In this document: one piece after another, positions 33,167-46,700 of the stretch
Layout of the letters: each line of letters begins with the position of its first letter
How positions within the stretch are numbered: the first letter of the stretch is position 1
NCBI GenBank assembly: GCA_963970005.1
Contig: CAXAMN010021362.1
Coordinates: 1,240,511-1,304,510, forward strand
Direction: 5' to 3'
Length of the DNA: 64,000 nucleotides
Origin: Durusdinium trenchii
Taxonomy: Eukaryota; Sar; Dinophyceae; Suessiales; Symbiodiniaceae
Translations under genes and position numbers: made by a program
The notes under the pieces: generated by a model
What the model was told of the DNA's origin: nothing
What the model saw: only the letters and a program-made list of their open reading frames with translations
The model's database searches: none

Positions 33167-36100
33167 GCCCTGCTCGGCGTCGGGCCGGTGGCGGCAGATC
33201 TGCCGGTGCCGAGGGTTGGACGGTCGTCGGGACGGAACGGCGAAAAGGCTGAAGACAAGCCGCTGTTTCTTCTCGGAAGGTCCGGTCCCTGTGAAGCCGA
33301 TCTCTAAAACAGCCATGTGATCTCTTGAACTGGGGTGATTGAAGGGGCTGTGAAGCACGGAGTTGACAGCAGCAGCCACTGCTGCCCAAGTTGGAATATG
33401 GGGTTCTAGCTACTGAAGGTGGGCCAGGGCTCATTTGTTTGGCCCAGATTTCAGGTACACTGCCTTCGCCATCAGATGCTGGGGCGGTGGCATTTCTTCT
33501 TAGGCCCGCCACAGGAGGAGTGCCTTTGGCCTCAAAACGGGGGGAGGGCTGGGCATGGACTTGAGACAAGGAGTTCACGTGGACAAAAGTTTTTTGGTGA
33601 ACGGGAAGTCTGCTATTGGTGGATTTGTTTCTAGTTTCTACATAGCTCTACTGATTCCTCCAGTCTTACCGACTCTGTAGTTCTTGGAAGGGGCTTCGAA
33701 ATCAAATGCTTGTTCGGCTTGTTCTACATTCCGTGTTTGTTCGAAGAGAGAGACCAATGAATACTGGTAGAATGAGCCAATCTATCAGAATAGGGAGACA
33801 GTCGGGATGCCCTCCGACGGGCTCCCCGCCGGCAGATCTGAGCATCGAGGTCTTGAATCGAACGGATCAAACAGAGTTCATTTGACAGCCACAAAGGGTG
33901 TACAGCTAACTATCTAACACCACAAAGGGTGGTGTTCACATCTATATAGCTAACTTTTTGATATCCCCAAACGGTTTACTGTTGTTGTTCTCCCGGATAA
34001 GGAAAAGAACAAGCCTGGCCACGATAGCCGTGCCGTCCACCCTGTCTTCTCAGCCTTGTCCGGGCCTGGTCCCCTTTCTCCACCGCGCGGCGTATTCCCT
34101 TTCTCCACCGCCTTGTCCGGGTTTGCTCTTTTGTGGCCATGAATGCAATAGTGATGCAGCGTTTGAAACGTGATTCCAACCTGCTCCCAAGAATCACTCA
34201 CTTTTGTATACTTTTGTCATGCTGTCCTCAAACGGCTGGAGGCTATAGGAAAAGCATTTCAAACCTTTCCACTGACGCAAGCAATCCTGCTGAAGCTGTT
34301 TGGGGTCAATGCTGGAACAGTTTTGGGCTAACAAAGCTGCCGGAAGAGGAACCCTTGTGGTGCTACAAAGCCGCAGAAAGAGGACAGGAACTCGACTAGT
34401 CACGCCTCGTGAGGGCTTTTTACTCACGAAGCTCAGTTTCAATTGCTCAAGTACTCTTGTAACAGTTATATGAGAGATCTATAAAAACAGGTTATATGAG
34501 AGATCTGAACAATCACTTAGCCATGTGTGCTTCCCACACTGAATCACGGACACGCTGCTTTTCCTAGGCGCTCCGCCTGTGGCCACCAGCGGCCGGACCG
34601 CCCGGAGCAGCAGCCGCCCCGAAGCGTGGCGAACGCCAGCGTCTGGGAGGCAGGGGGTCGGGTTGGGTTCGAGTTGGGGGAAACCCGGAGCAACTGCCGG
34701 TTTTGGCCGTGGAAGCTCCGTCATTACTCAACTCAGAGGCATTTTTTATCTCGGTTCCAAAACGACGATGCCTTTTTCCCCCCAAAAAATACCACTCTTT
34801 CTTCTTTCCCCGCTTTTCCCAGAAAAATGGGCCTTTCCGGTGGAACGCGGTGGGACACGCGGTGTGAGTCGACGCGTGAGTCGACGTCCGATCCGCGATC
34901 AGGTGGAGCTGCTGAGCCCGAACGTGGCCCACTCCAACGGATCTCGGGGCCGATGGACCGGCGCCAGCGCCGTGCGCGGTGTGCGGGCGGTGCGCGTGGG
35001 GGGGCGAAAAGGGAACGGGGTAGGCAGAGGACGCGACTAAGCTCGTGTGAGGAAGGCTGATGAAATGAAGAATCATCCCCAAAACTGGGGGGGCCCATGC
35101 GTTTTGTAGTCCTAGCTGCTTGGTGATGCTTTGTGTGGGGTCTTCTTGCCCTTGGCTATATATAATAAAGAAGTAATTGGATGTTGAAATGAGCCAACCT
35201 CCCAGATTCCAATCGGTGGATTGGTGGATGAGCAAACTGTTTGGGGTTTGATCGGTGGTCGACTGATGGTTGAAAACCCCGGGGGTCGACCCACAGGTGC
35301 TGGGAGCTGATGCATGCATGCATGCTGCGCCAAAAAGAATCGGTCGGATGACTGATTCGATGGAGAGACGAGACTGGGGCGACGAGAGAGGAGGGCGATG
35401 GTTGTTGCCATGTCTTTTTTGGGAACCAGTCGTGTAGACGGTGGAGGATTTAAGGGATGGCACCCCTTTCATATCTTTTGGTCCACCATCTTCATCTGGA
35501 GGGGGTTTGGATTATCTACGGTTTGGGTGACATCTTGAGGTCTCGACATGTTTGTCTCTCCACTTCAGGTCCGCCCATTCGGCTTGACCGAAAACAAATC
35601 CGGTCTGTCGACCAGTCCGGAGAAGGCCACCAAATCCACCAAATGGACTTTTTCTTTCGCTTTCGCCAAGGACGGTTGTCTGCGGCGGCATGCACTAATT
35701 AGGTCAAGTTGGGTGAGGGTCTCTGCCCTCTATTGCCAAAGTCCTCCCCACCAAATGGACCCAAAGATATATTCACATCCAGGAGTCACGTTCGACAGGG
35801 TGCGATCCATGGAGGTTAAGGCCGGAAGTCGAGGTGCCCCGAACGTCACATCCACGGCGGCTGGGACCAAACACCACACCACAAACACCACACCACCCCG
35901 GTATGACTGTGACTACTGGATGACTCATTTTCATCGATCGAAGATCCGACTCTCCCTGGATCGAAGAAGAAGCGAAGCTACCGTCATGCTATACGTACGG
36001 ACGCGGCATGCTCGGTTGGAGGCCATGGCTAGAGTCAGTTGGTTGGAGGCCGAATCTCGCTCAGCAACGCAACCGGAGAAGCCACGAGCCACGGTCGGCG

Positions 36101-37705
36101 AATCGGAGGACGATGATCTACGACGAGGCGATGGAGGTGCAGGTCAATGGCCTCTCCTTCTTGGCCTTCTCGCGTTTTGAGTGTCGAGACAAAACAAGCG
36201 TGGGACGGCACCGCGGGAGGAAGGCACGGCAGGAAACCGAAGGCACAAGCGGCTGATGTTTTTTTGAGGCTTTTTGCGGTCTGGACTCTGGACAGAAGTG
36301 GTTTTTGGAAAAGAGTTGAATCCAACGAAGCAGAGAGGGGGATCGATTTGGAAGATTCAAGTGGATCGCTTGTTACCTTGAAGGAGCTGATGGTATGTGT
36401 CGAAAAGAGACCAAACCCGCCCTCCTCCCCGGCTCCATTTATTAATGTATTCACATAAGTGGACGTAAGTGGAAGCTGCTCAGAGGTTCTCATTGAGGAA
36501 CTTGGGATTTGGCAACTGGTGCTTCTGGCCACAAACGGATGCTTTGCAGGAAGATTCAGATGAACAGAGTAATTTTTGAGGGCATATCAGACTACACAGA
36601 CCCCCCAGCCAGGGGATGCTGGGTCTCCCAAGTTTCACACACATGCCCAAGTTCTTTCAATTGAAGCGATCGAGCAAATGATTAAACAGATCAAAAAGTT
36701 CAATCCGTTTGGGCTCAAGATCATTCAGCATTATTCTAGCAATCAATTTGCAGCCTCTTGCAGCCTGTGATTTCTCCATGCTCCGACTCATAGCTTTCCT
36801 GTGCGTTGGCTTGGTGGCCAGTGTGCGTCCTCAGGTTGGTAGTCCCTTGCACACGGCGGTGTTTAAGGGTCATTTGGGGGCCATTGCGCCCTTGGCAGAC
36901 GAAGAGGATGTGAATGGCCTTGAGGAAGGTCAAACCCCCTGCAATCACTCAGGCACCTGCCTTCTTCAGGGCTTCCACGATCGAAGACCTCTGGCGCTCT
37001 GAGGCATACATCAGAGCGGTCTTTCCGTAGTCATCCACAGCGTCGGCTTTGGCCTTGGCGTCCAATAAGGCCTGTACCACGTGCACATCCCACTTGTCGG
37101 CATAGGCAGCAATGCCCAGAGGAAGCTCCTTCTTCCGGTGGGGGCCGGTCTTCATGTTCACGTCTGCATTCACTTCAATGAGCTTTTCAACCAGCAGCGG
37201 GTTGCCTTTCTTACATGCCAAGCCCAAAAGGCTTGGGGAGGGATGGTGCACGGCGGAGTTGTGCAGATCATCCACAACATACCAAAGTCCTCATTGACTC
37301 ATGTCATTATCTCAAACGACACGTCCTTAGTCCATCTTAGTCTTTAGCCTCCCAAAGCAACTTTGCTCATACATCTCAAAGCCATGGTGTGTCTGCCAAA
37401 GATCAGCTTTCTTGAGTTTCAGACTAAGATCAATCTTTTCCACTTCAAGCTGCTTCAGGTGTTCTATGATTTTAGACCCGGCTTTGAGACTCTTAGGCCC
37501 CCTCTTACAGCAACCAGCTTCATTCTGCGGACATCTCCAAAGGTCTGCCTTGACATCGGACATCGCGCGCATCTGAGGCTTGGAGAGGGCGGTGCCAACG
37601 TTTCGCTCTGTGGCGAGACGCAGCTGGGGTGGTACCGCGATGAGCCGGGCAGCCGCTGGGGATGCTTCTACGGGCTCAAGATCGAGGAGAGCCAGGGCAA
37701 GAAGG
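33167..37705 (+). CDS. CTSC: Cathepsin C exons 1-6: signal-peptide end and exclusion domain
   Basis: Exon 33167-33205 encodes ALLGVGPVAADLP. AA|D is a likely signal cleavage site, leaving Asp first, as in animal cathepsin C where this Asp binds the substrate amino terminus. Exon 33455-33519 gives VHCLRHQMLGRWHFFL, the Cys and G-x-W strand of the exclusion domain. Exon 34568-34649 gives SACGHQRPDRP. Exon 34903-34955 gives VELLSPNVA. Exon 36109-36180 gives TMIYDEAMEVQVNGLSFLAF. Exon 37578-37705 gives LCGETQLGWYRDE and RWGCFYGLKI. The exclusion domain is what makes the enzyme a dipeptidase. Donor after 34955 is GA, after 34649 GC. Confidence 0.85.
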
Positions 37706-40700
37706 GTGGACGTCCTGGACGTTCAGCTCCTTGAAAGGCGGAGGTGCAACCTGCAAAAAACCTTGAAGGCTTGCTGGGTTTGGTCTTATTTTGGTTGGTT
37801 GGGATTCCGGATTGTGGTTTGGTGCTGGCAGTGGCTGGGGGGCGATGGATCGCGTGTGCTCAAGGTGAGTGGTGGGTTCAGTGCAAATATCCCAGGTGAG
37901 TTCGTTGGAGCCAGGACACTGCAAGGTGAGTTCATCCCATCTTGCGGCTGTAAGTACCCGTAGTCCAGCAGGGTCCCATCTATATCAGCAAAGTCCCCCC
38001 CCAAAAAGCAGAACGAAGAACAGGACACTTGACAAAATAAACAAAAGATGCCGTTCCAGCGGCAGGAGCCGTGAACTTTCGGACCTGGCCTTGCAGGACC
38101 AGCCCTCCCCCGGTCCGGCGGGTCTGGCGCGCGACTCCCGGCGCGCGGGTGCCGGCGCGCCGCTGGATGCGTCGGAGCATTGGGTCTTCGTGGGCGCGTT
38201 GACGCTTGGGCGATCGGTGAGGAGGGCGGAGCAGTTGGAGGGGGTCAGATGGAGAGCCGTAAGATGGAGGGGATGGCAATATGATTTTTCCAAAAAGGAG
38301 GAACTCTTGAGCACAAGTGAGTTGGGAGCCTTCTGGGTGGATTGATCAGGATTGAGGATTGATGAAGAGTTGGCTTCTAGCTCTTGTGGGGCCTCATCAA
38401 ACACCTGGTGGCTTGCCTTCTTGAGTTCCTGGGTCGGGTCTGGGTCAAGAAGCAGCCTTGCCAAAAACCCTATCATCACATATCATCACCAGATGTTCAC
38501 TTCATGCCGCGGTTGTGGAGCTGTGAACCAGCAAAGGTTCACTGAAACTCATTTACATTTGTTTGTGATCGTTTCACCCTTCTTCTCGTTTCGTCTTCGG
38601 GGAAACCTGAAGACATGTCATCGAGCCTGAAACGTTGGGAGCCTTGGACAAGTGTTCTCGTCGTCCAAAAACCGAACGCGGAGGGAAGCGCTCCACCTGA
38701 ACCATCGGCTTAGTGTCGAACCAAAACGATGGCTCCCCCGTAAAAGTCATGAGCAGAGTGGCCTTGTCCACGAGTGAGGTGTGGTGAAAAGGAGGACACC
38801 CCCGATGACCCGTACCAACCCCCTTCCTCCTTTTTGGTTCTCTTTCACCCCCGACGGCTGATGGGACCAACGGCGGGCTTTCCGATCGCCTCGAAGGCTT
38901 TCTTTGGTCCGCCCGCTGGGGTTGGGTCAGGGTTGGGTCACCGTTGTGTGCGCGTCCGGTGTGTCTGCCGTTCTGGTGCGGCAGACCGGCAGGAAAAGTG
39001 GTACCATTTGCTTTCACCATTGGGATTGGCATGCCACGAAACCAGCTTCGTTTTGCGAACGTGGGTGATTTCATAGGGTTGATCAATGTTGATTATGTTC
39101 ATCCTGCCGACCAGAGAGTCTGCGATGATGCCGTTTAACACGTGGCAGGATGAGATGAAACATGTGGAAAAAGGTTTAACCTACCTGGACCTTCAAGGGG
39201 TGTCCAATGGAGGTCGCTTAGTAGTGTAGGGGCTTCCATTGGTGACCCCTTTGAAGGTGCTGGTATATTTTCCAGGTCAGCAGAACTTGCGGCACCCAAC
39301 AACCTTTGCTGCCGCCACTGACTTCAAAAGGTCGATGCTTTCAACTTTTTTTGGTTTGGAGTCGCTCAGGAACCTCCTTCAAGATGCTTGGAAGGCGCTA
39401 GTTGCCTGCTAGCTGGGCTGGTGGACAACGGGCCTGTCGCTGGGTAGGAAGAACGAGGTTTTGATTTACACCATCCGTGGATCCCCTGACCTTAAGCTTC
39501 GACGCCCCCAAGTCCTGGCCTCCTGGTGACGCCTCCGATGGCTGTGGGGAACTGGCACCCCGGGCACCGGGAGACACGATTGCTTGACCCACCTGGAAGT
39601 CTGTTCGCTCGATGGAACACCTACGAGAGGGTTCAACGACCCAGGTTCCCCAGATGATTTGGCTTCTTGACTTCAGGTGCGAACTCGGATGCCCAGGCAG
39701 TTGGCCCGAAGTTCGATGGCACCAGCCTTCTTTGATGTCGTTTAAACTCAAGGTCCATATAAACCGCCAAGCTTGGGGAATGTGTCGTCGACTCTGAGAC
39801 CACTAGGCGCGATCCTGGAACCGTTTTGGGGCGTCCTCTTCGTGTCTCAAAAGGATCCAGACGCTCCGCAATCCGCGCGCGGAGTTGCGGAAGTGCAAGT
39901 GATCCAGTGGAGCCGAATGGTCGGTTTTGACTGGAAGCGTCACCTTTCGCCATTCAAACCAGCCTTAGAGCGACAACCTCAGGTTGTCGCACTCACTCCA
40001 AACATCTTGACAAGGGTCCAATCTTGCTCCGCTGAGGTGAAAAGGCCCATGCTGCTTGGTAGGGAAGCTGAAGCCTGTTGTCGGGTCCAATCTTCTTCGC
40101 CCAAGACGCAGCTCCACCCGCTCACAGCTCCACCCGCTCACAGCTCCGCTTCAGGCCACCGTCTACGATCGGTTCGTGGGGAAGACTTTGCAGGATTGAC
40201 CTTTTCGGGTCTGTCGGCTTGGACGATGGATCGGATCGAGAGAACAGACACTGAAAGATAGAAGGGCACTGAACCCTGTCTGAAGGTGTTTCAGGGGTGC
40301 TGTTAAGCCTTTGAATTCGCGTCACTTTGTCCTAGTTTCATTTTAACTGGAGCGGACAAGGGAAATCTGACTGTTTAGTAAAACAAAGCATTGCGATGGC
40401 CTCAGAAGGTGTTGGTGCAATGTGATTTCTGCCCAGTGCTCTGATTTCTGCCCAGTGATGAAATTCAAACAAGTGCGGGTCAACGGCCGGGGCAACCGTG
40501 AGTCTCTACAGGTGGCCAATGGTAATCCACCTTTTGTTCGGGGGCAGGGTCCTTGAACCAACCGGGACACCCCTGGAAAGGGTCCAAAGCAATCTCAAGC
40601 CATTGAAGGCTGTCAAAGTGAAGCGCTGCCCTCACAGGGGGCAGGTTGATATGGGTACGGGTATGGGTCGAAATAAGGCTTGCTGTGGTCGACTTGGGTT

Positions 40701-43700
40701 TTACAGCTTTTTCAACATGAACCTGTAGCTCCGGATCGTTCTTGGAGGTAAAGCCAATTTTGAAGAGAACCTCGTCCTACCGGTCAGTTATGGTTTGGAG
40801 CCCAAAAGAACCTCATGTATTCTTTTGGGGTGGATCCTTCAGAAAAGCTCTGATCGAACAGGAGCTGAATGCCTTGGCCGGAATCTTCCGGCCCTTTACA
40901 CGGCAAAAGAGCAGGGAGGCCAGGCTTGGAAGAGGAATTCCATCGAAGATCAGGGGTCATCGAAGATCAGCCTGGGGTACGGTGTTTGCCTTTGGATCCT
41001 TTGGCGGGTTTTTCTTTGGGTTTCCGTTTCTATTTCGATCCATTTCGCACTGACTTGCGATGATCATCGCCCCACGTTCGACTCTTCTTCCAAGGCCCAA
41101 GGCCCAAGGCCTCTCAGCCGACAGTGCCAGTGCTGCACCACGGGACTGACCGGTGGAGGACAACGACGAGGTCCACCGACCATCTCCCTCCCGCCTTTTG
41201 GGTTCAACCACGATCCCATCCGCTACGAAGTTCGCCACGTGAACTCGACGTCGTCGGAAAGCTGGTCGCGGCCCGTGTCGGCCACTGACCTCTGGGGCAC
41301 AGACACGAGCGATGGGATGAAACGTCACCCCTTGAAACGAGCGATGGGAGTCACATGCCAGTCCAATTTATAGTGGTCCTCAGATAGAAAAGAAGAATCC
41401 CCACGTTCAGAATGTATTGGAAAGAGTGCCACTATATACTATATATAGATACCTGGATCTTCCAATTATGCCCAATTTCTGCCTTTTGGCTGCTTTTTGT
41501 AAATAAGTGAAATGAAAAGGCATAAATTTGTGGAAGATCCAGGTGTATCCAACACGATGTGGACCACTTTTCCTTCCTTCCTTCATTTCATTCAAGTCTG
41601 TCCTCGCGTCGCTCGTTTTATCCACGTCCTCGCTCGGTCGTTGACTTCACCGACGCGACGCGACGCGACAGGCGGATCCCGACTTCGGCGCGCCCAGCTT
41701 CCTCCAGCGGGCGCGGCGGCGCTCCAAGGCGGTGAAGGGCCGCAGGCGACGGATGTGGCACCCGCGTGGCGGTGGGGACGGATGTGAAGCCTTGTGAAGC
41801 CATAACGGTGGGGTTTGGGGGGAACTGAAGAATTTCGAACAGGACATGTGAATACGGGATTTTCTACACTGCATCTTCAAGGGCGAGGCCTTTTTGGAGG
41901 GTTGCTCATTTTCTGGTGAATTGGTCTCCAGAGTCTGAGTATAGCATCTCCTAGATTTTGTGCTTCTTGAACGCTGCAAGATCAAGTCTTGGATCCCTAG
42001 TGGCGCAGCTTCTTCAGCTGGATTTCTGGCCTCGCTCGGCCTCTTTCGAGGTCCGAACACGAAAAGAACGCGAAAGTGCGACGGTCCTCTTTATTTACTC
42101 AACATGGTCCTTTCGACTTTGCCTCACTATTGGCCGGAAAGGTTTTCTATGTGTTTGAGAAAGTCTTTTTTGGGGGGCCACGGATAGAACCTAGGTTTGG
42201 GTATGGCTTCAAGAATACACGATGGGTATCCCAGCCGCCTCTCTAAACAAATTATGGATTCTCCCTTGTTTGGTGCCGAAACGGAAGATAAATCATATTT
42301 CACCCATCCGGAAGGACCTTTTTTGGTGAGACATAGGACACTCAACACTCAACTTTAAACACTCAACACTGCAGATGAAGAACTACCCCGAGATTCTCCA
42401 AAGATCAGCTCATACCATGCTAGTTGCTAACTTCTCAGGCAGATGACTCATTTTCTGCCCATTTCCACTGGATCCCTCCTCGCACACTCGAACACTCCGC
42501 TTTTTGCTCTGGTGAGGCCGCTTCCCACGCAATGGGACTGGCGCAACGTCTCGGGAAGGCGCGAGAGAGAGAGAGAGAGACGCCCTGACTTTCACAGAGA
42601 CGCCTCTCTCCCTCCAACAAACATGGTGGAAGTGGATTGGAGTGGAGTTCACCAAGCACCATTTCAGAGGATTTCAGGGTCTTTCCAAGCACCATGCCAT
42701 TCATTCAACCGTGAGTGTGGGAGAGGGAGGTCTGTTTTCCAAGTCAAAGGGAAGATCTGCCCTGAAGTTTGGTGAAAACCTTCGCTCCAGTTCCGCTCCG
42801 ATGCCCTCACCGAACGCCGGAGCCGCTGGGCGCCGCTGGGGCCGGTCGACACGGAGGGTCACGCGACACCGAGGTATGGAGGGGAAGGTATGGAGATCCG
42901 ATGAGACCCTGGAAGTCCGTTTGGAAGTCCGTTTGGACATGTTGATCTGGCTTTCAATCGTTGTAACATACCTCCCAGTGTTCCACAGCTGGGGGTGGTG
43001 AAGGAAGTCTCGGGATTCGGGATATTGAAATCACATTTAGTGGTTCGACTTCTAGGGTAGATGCCGCATACAAAGAGACAGTGTCACATCGTCACTTCTG
43101 ATCTCTTTCTGTATTCAGCAATAGCTTCAATAGCTACCAATCACGTTCGACGGGGTGCGATCCATGGAGGTTCGGGGTGCCTGAACGTCACATCCACGGC
43201 CCCGAACGTCTGGGACGAGCCACACCACCACGCAGTCAGACCGGACTCTCCCGTCCGAAGGCACGGACACGGCCCGGCGACCGTGCCGACCGCGCGACCG
43301 GGCGATGCCGACTGCGACCGCGAGACGACCACGCGGCCGCTTCGTCTTCGCGGTGAGGAACTTCTTAGACGAAGTCATTGACCAAGGGACCTGCGGCTCT
43401 TGCTACATGGCCTCTTGGCGCGAAGGCGGGCGAGGGCGAAGGCGGGCGTGTCATTGGGGGGCGAAGAGGCGGGCTTGCCGCGCTGATGGAAGGTTCAACT
43501 AAGAGGGGTGCCCCCCCCACTATGCCCTTCGGGTGACGAGCATCGAAATTCGTGTTCGGATGGACGGATGTCTTCGTGTTTGTTCGGGGACCACCGAGGT
43601 GGACCCGGAGGGAAATGAGGGGTGAAGGGAGGAGGTGTGTCGTATCCAGGACTGCAGAGTCTAAGCCTTCGGTGGAGATACGACGACGAAAAAGGGCCGG

Positions 43701-46700
43701 TTTCTGAAACAAGGAGGAAGGAACTGTCGAACATCGATTTCTTGGAATCAATCAATTAATCAATCGACTTAGGAATTGGTTGAAGATGTTTGAGAACATC
43801 CATGATTCGGGCCCACGGCAGTTAACCACCACTGCAACGCGAACTGCAACGAACTGCACACGGTTCGTCCACACTGCGCCTCTCTTCGGGTGGATCACCG
43901 ATGCGCCGTGCTTCGTCGGTTTCCAAGGTGGCGACCACCCACATGTTGGCTGCGAGATACCGCATCAAGCACGATCCCCACTTCGAAGGCGAGGCGCGCG
44001 GCTTGGTAGAGGTTGGCAGAGATTTTGCAAAGCTGGAAGATCCAGGAATGGAGTCAACTGAATCTGATGAGATCGAAGCCAAGTCCCAGCTGCCGGAACC
44101 ACCTTCTTTTAGTCGATGGTGATCATCTCTGTTTCTTTTCTTTTCGATGTTTCTTCAAGGGCGCTCTTGGTGTTCTTGAGTGGGAGAGGGGAAGAGTTTC
44201 TGGCCATGCCATGTTCTGCCAAAACAAGGTGCTGCTTTTCCTCAAGCCTCCACACCGTGGTGCTTGTAGTGTCGACGGGAGGCTTTTCCTTCAACTTCCC
44301 ACTCTTCTGCTCGGAGTACAACCAGGCGACGGCGAAGAGATCTGTTCGTAGACTTTTGGGATGGGTTGGCCGACTTCGGCAGATCCAGTGGAATTTCCAC
44401 TTCTGTGATTCTCTATTCAACACCGACTTGTTCTTGCCGGGCTTTTTCCAATCGCAAATCCACTGTTGATGGAGGGTCGTTTTTTGGTCCTACTGCAAAG
44501 ACCAGGAACAAGTCAGGTAGTTGTTGTCCGAATGTCATAGTTTTTGCCAGGGTAGAAGAACCCCGGCGGCTCGCACATCTGAATGAACAAGTCTAGTCGC
44601 CTAGTCTAGTACATCCTCTTTGGGCTTCAGCGGTTCCTGTGACGGAAGCAACATGATAACATGGCTCTCGAGTGGAACTGTCCTCAAGCACTCATTGACT
44701 CAAGAAAGAAACTTTTCAGATCCTTTCTGAAAGAATGAGTACACGATCTTCTACCAAGGTTCGGTCATCAAGCACCTCTAGTACTAGGCCAATTTCTAGG
44801 GCTCGTGGCGTTCGAAGCCTTTCGAAAACGAATCTTGTCGAGCGGCAGGAGTTCGGTTTTGGACGAGAAGACACACGAACAGAATTTGAACAGAAAAATG
44901 GCGGAGTTCCTTTCACCACCTTCGGGGCCTGCACCGCCTTTTGGGCCTTTGAAACTGCTGTCGATCCCTACACTAGTCAAAGAAGACTGCACATTACCTT
45001 ACTTCCATGGGAGCTGGACCTTTGGCCTGCCTCTGTCCGCGTTTGGTTTGCTGCTTTGCAACTCTCCACACCCGAGGGCTGTGATGGCGGCTACGCCTTC
45101 CTGGCGGCGCGCTGGGCCTCAGACGTGGGCCTTGTGCCGAAGAACTGCAGCGTGGAGGATCCGCAGGCCGTCCCCGCGGCTGCGGCGTTGTGAGTTGGAA
45201 AGGACACTCAGTCATTGGACTGATCAAGGACTAAGACCCCTTTCCGCACATCCTCCCGGACAAAAGTCGCCCTCGGCCCGTTCCGACGTCGTCGCTTCGT
45301 CGCTCAGGGCCTCCTGCAGCGCTGCGAGCTGCGCTGCGCGCCGCAGCAGCTCTCGCACTCCTGGCGCGCCGCCACTTGGACCGCGAGGGGGCGCCACCGA
45401 AGCCACGCCCGCGTGTGCGTTGGGGGGTTTCACGTGTGCGGGGAAGCGATCGCACCGGGTCTGGCGGAGGACCCCAGCAGGCACGCCGCTAGTGCTGGTC
45501 AGCTGCTGGTCGCACACCACGAAGCATGCGAAGTCACTCTTGAAGCTTGTTCAGGTGAACCACCACTACGTGGGCGGATACTATGGTGCGGCCAGTGAGG
45601 AGGAGATGAAGCAAGAACTGGTGCCTGGGATGCGGATCAAACGCCCAAGCTGATGGGTGTTTGGGCTGGGTGGGTTGACGGTTCGGTGGTTTTGTCGTCC
45701 CAGATAGATAGTGGCATGGTTTCCAATACATATTGAAAGGGATTTTATATACATGATTTTACCTTTTCTATGGAAGACTATTAACTGGACTTGCTGGTTG
45801 GCTGGTTGACACTTGAAAGCTGGTTGCGCACGGCTTGTCGCCATGACGGATTTCGTTCGTTTTGGATCTTTGATCCGCTCTGAACATCCACCCGACCCTG
45901 GATGGATATGAACATGACATTTGTATATTTATTATACGTAATACATGTGAGAGAATCTTCGTGAACAATCAGGGAAACACCGCCCCAAGACACACTTCTG
46001 GTGCCAAAGCCAGGAGGGTGTCCATTCCCACGGTGGACGGGGGACTCTCGGAGGACTCGGAGGAACACGTCTTACCGTTGAGACGGCCCGTCTCGGAAGG
46101 CCAACTCATCGGCCTTCAAAAGTCTCCGCGTTGTCCCCGTGTTTTCGTGGTCACCGGGTCTCTAGCGGGAGACTCGATGCGCGATTTCACCGTTCTCCAG
46201 GTGGAGGATGGACCTTTAGTCGTCTCCTTTGAGCCTCAGAGCCTTGGGTCTGCAAGGCCAGGCCGTTGGGAAAAGACCACCAAAAGGGGGGCCCCTCGCC
46301 TAAGTGGAGAACATCCGTTTGGGTCGTGGATTCATGAACTGCCCGACCTGGTAGTCATGATGCACTTGTAAGAGGGTAAAGTGAGTTATAACTGGAATTC
46401 TAGGGCCTCTGGGATGCTTGAGCAGTGGCCAATTTGGGGTGAGGAAGCCTTTGACTTGCAAAACCTTTAAGTGGATGACTTGAACTGACTTAACATGGTA
46501 GGTTGGCAGTAGATGTTCGCCAGACAGATTTTGTGGAACTGCGGCTGGCGGGTCTTTGGCTTGGCTCCGATCCACAAATGCCACACGAAGGCCGCTGAAG
46601 GCCGCGCTGCATCACTTTCACCGATCCCACCCCTTTCACATCCGTCAAAAGGACTTTCTTCTGCAGAGTAGTCAGTCGCACCCTGCAGAGTAGTCCAAAA

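Noticed and set aside
33208..33213. GC donor at 33208 for the first cathepsin C exon
   Set aside because: The GT three bases earlier (CCG|GTGCCG) gives phase 0 and joins directly to GTACACTGC to make DLP-VHC, whereas the GC choice would need an extra base.
41231..41274. Shorter version of the cathepsin C propeptide exon starting after GAAG at 41230
   Set aside because: It would break the AG|G rule seen at all other acceptors. The start at 41171 is AG|G, has the right phase for the previous exon and adds the expected FNHDP block.
44805..45653. A 282-codon + strand open frame over the cathepsin C region
   Set aside because: It crosses three real introns and is in frame with only one cathepsin C exon (45555-45620). 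The other exons in the span use different frames and match the family block by block.
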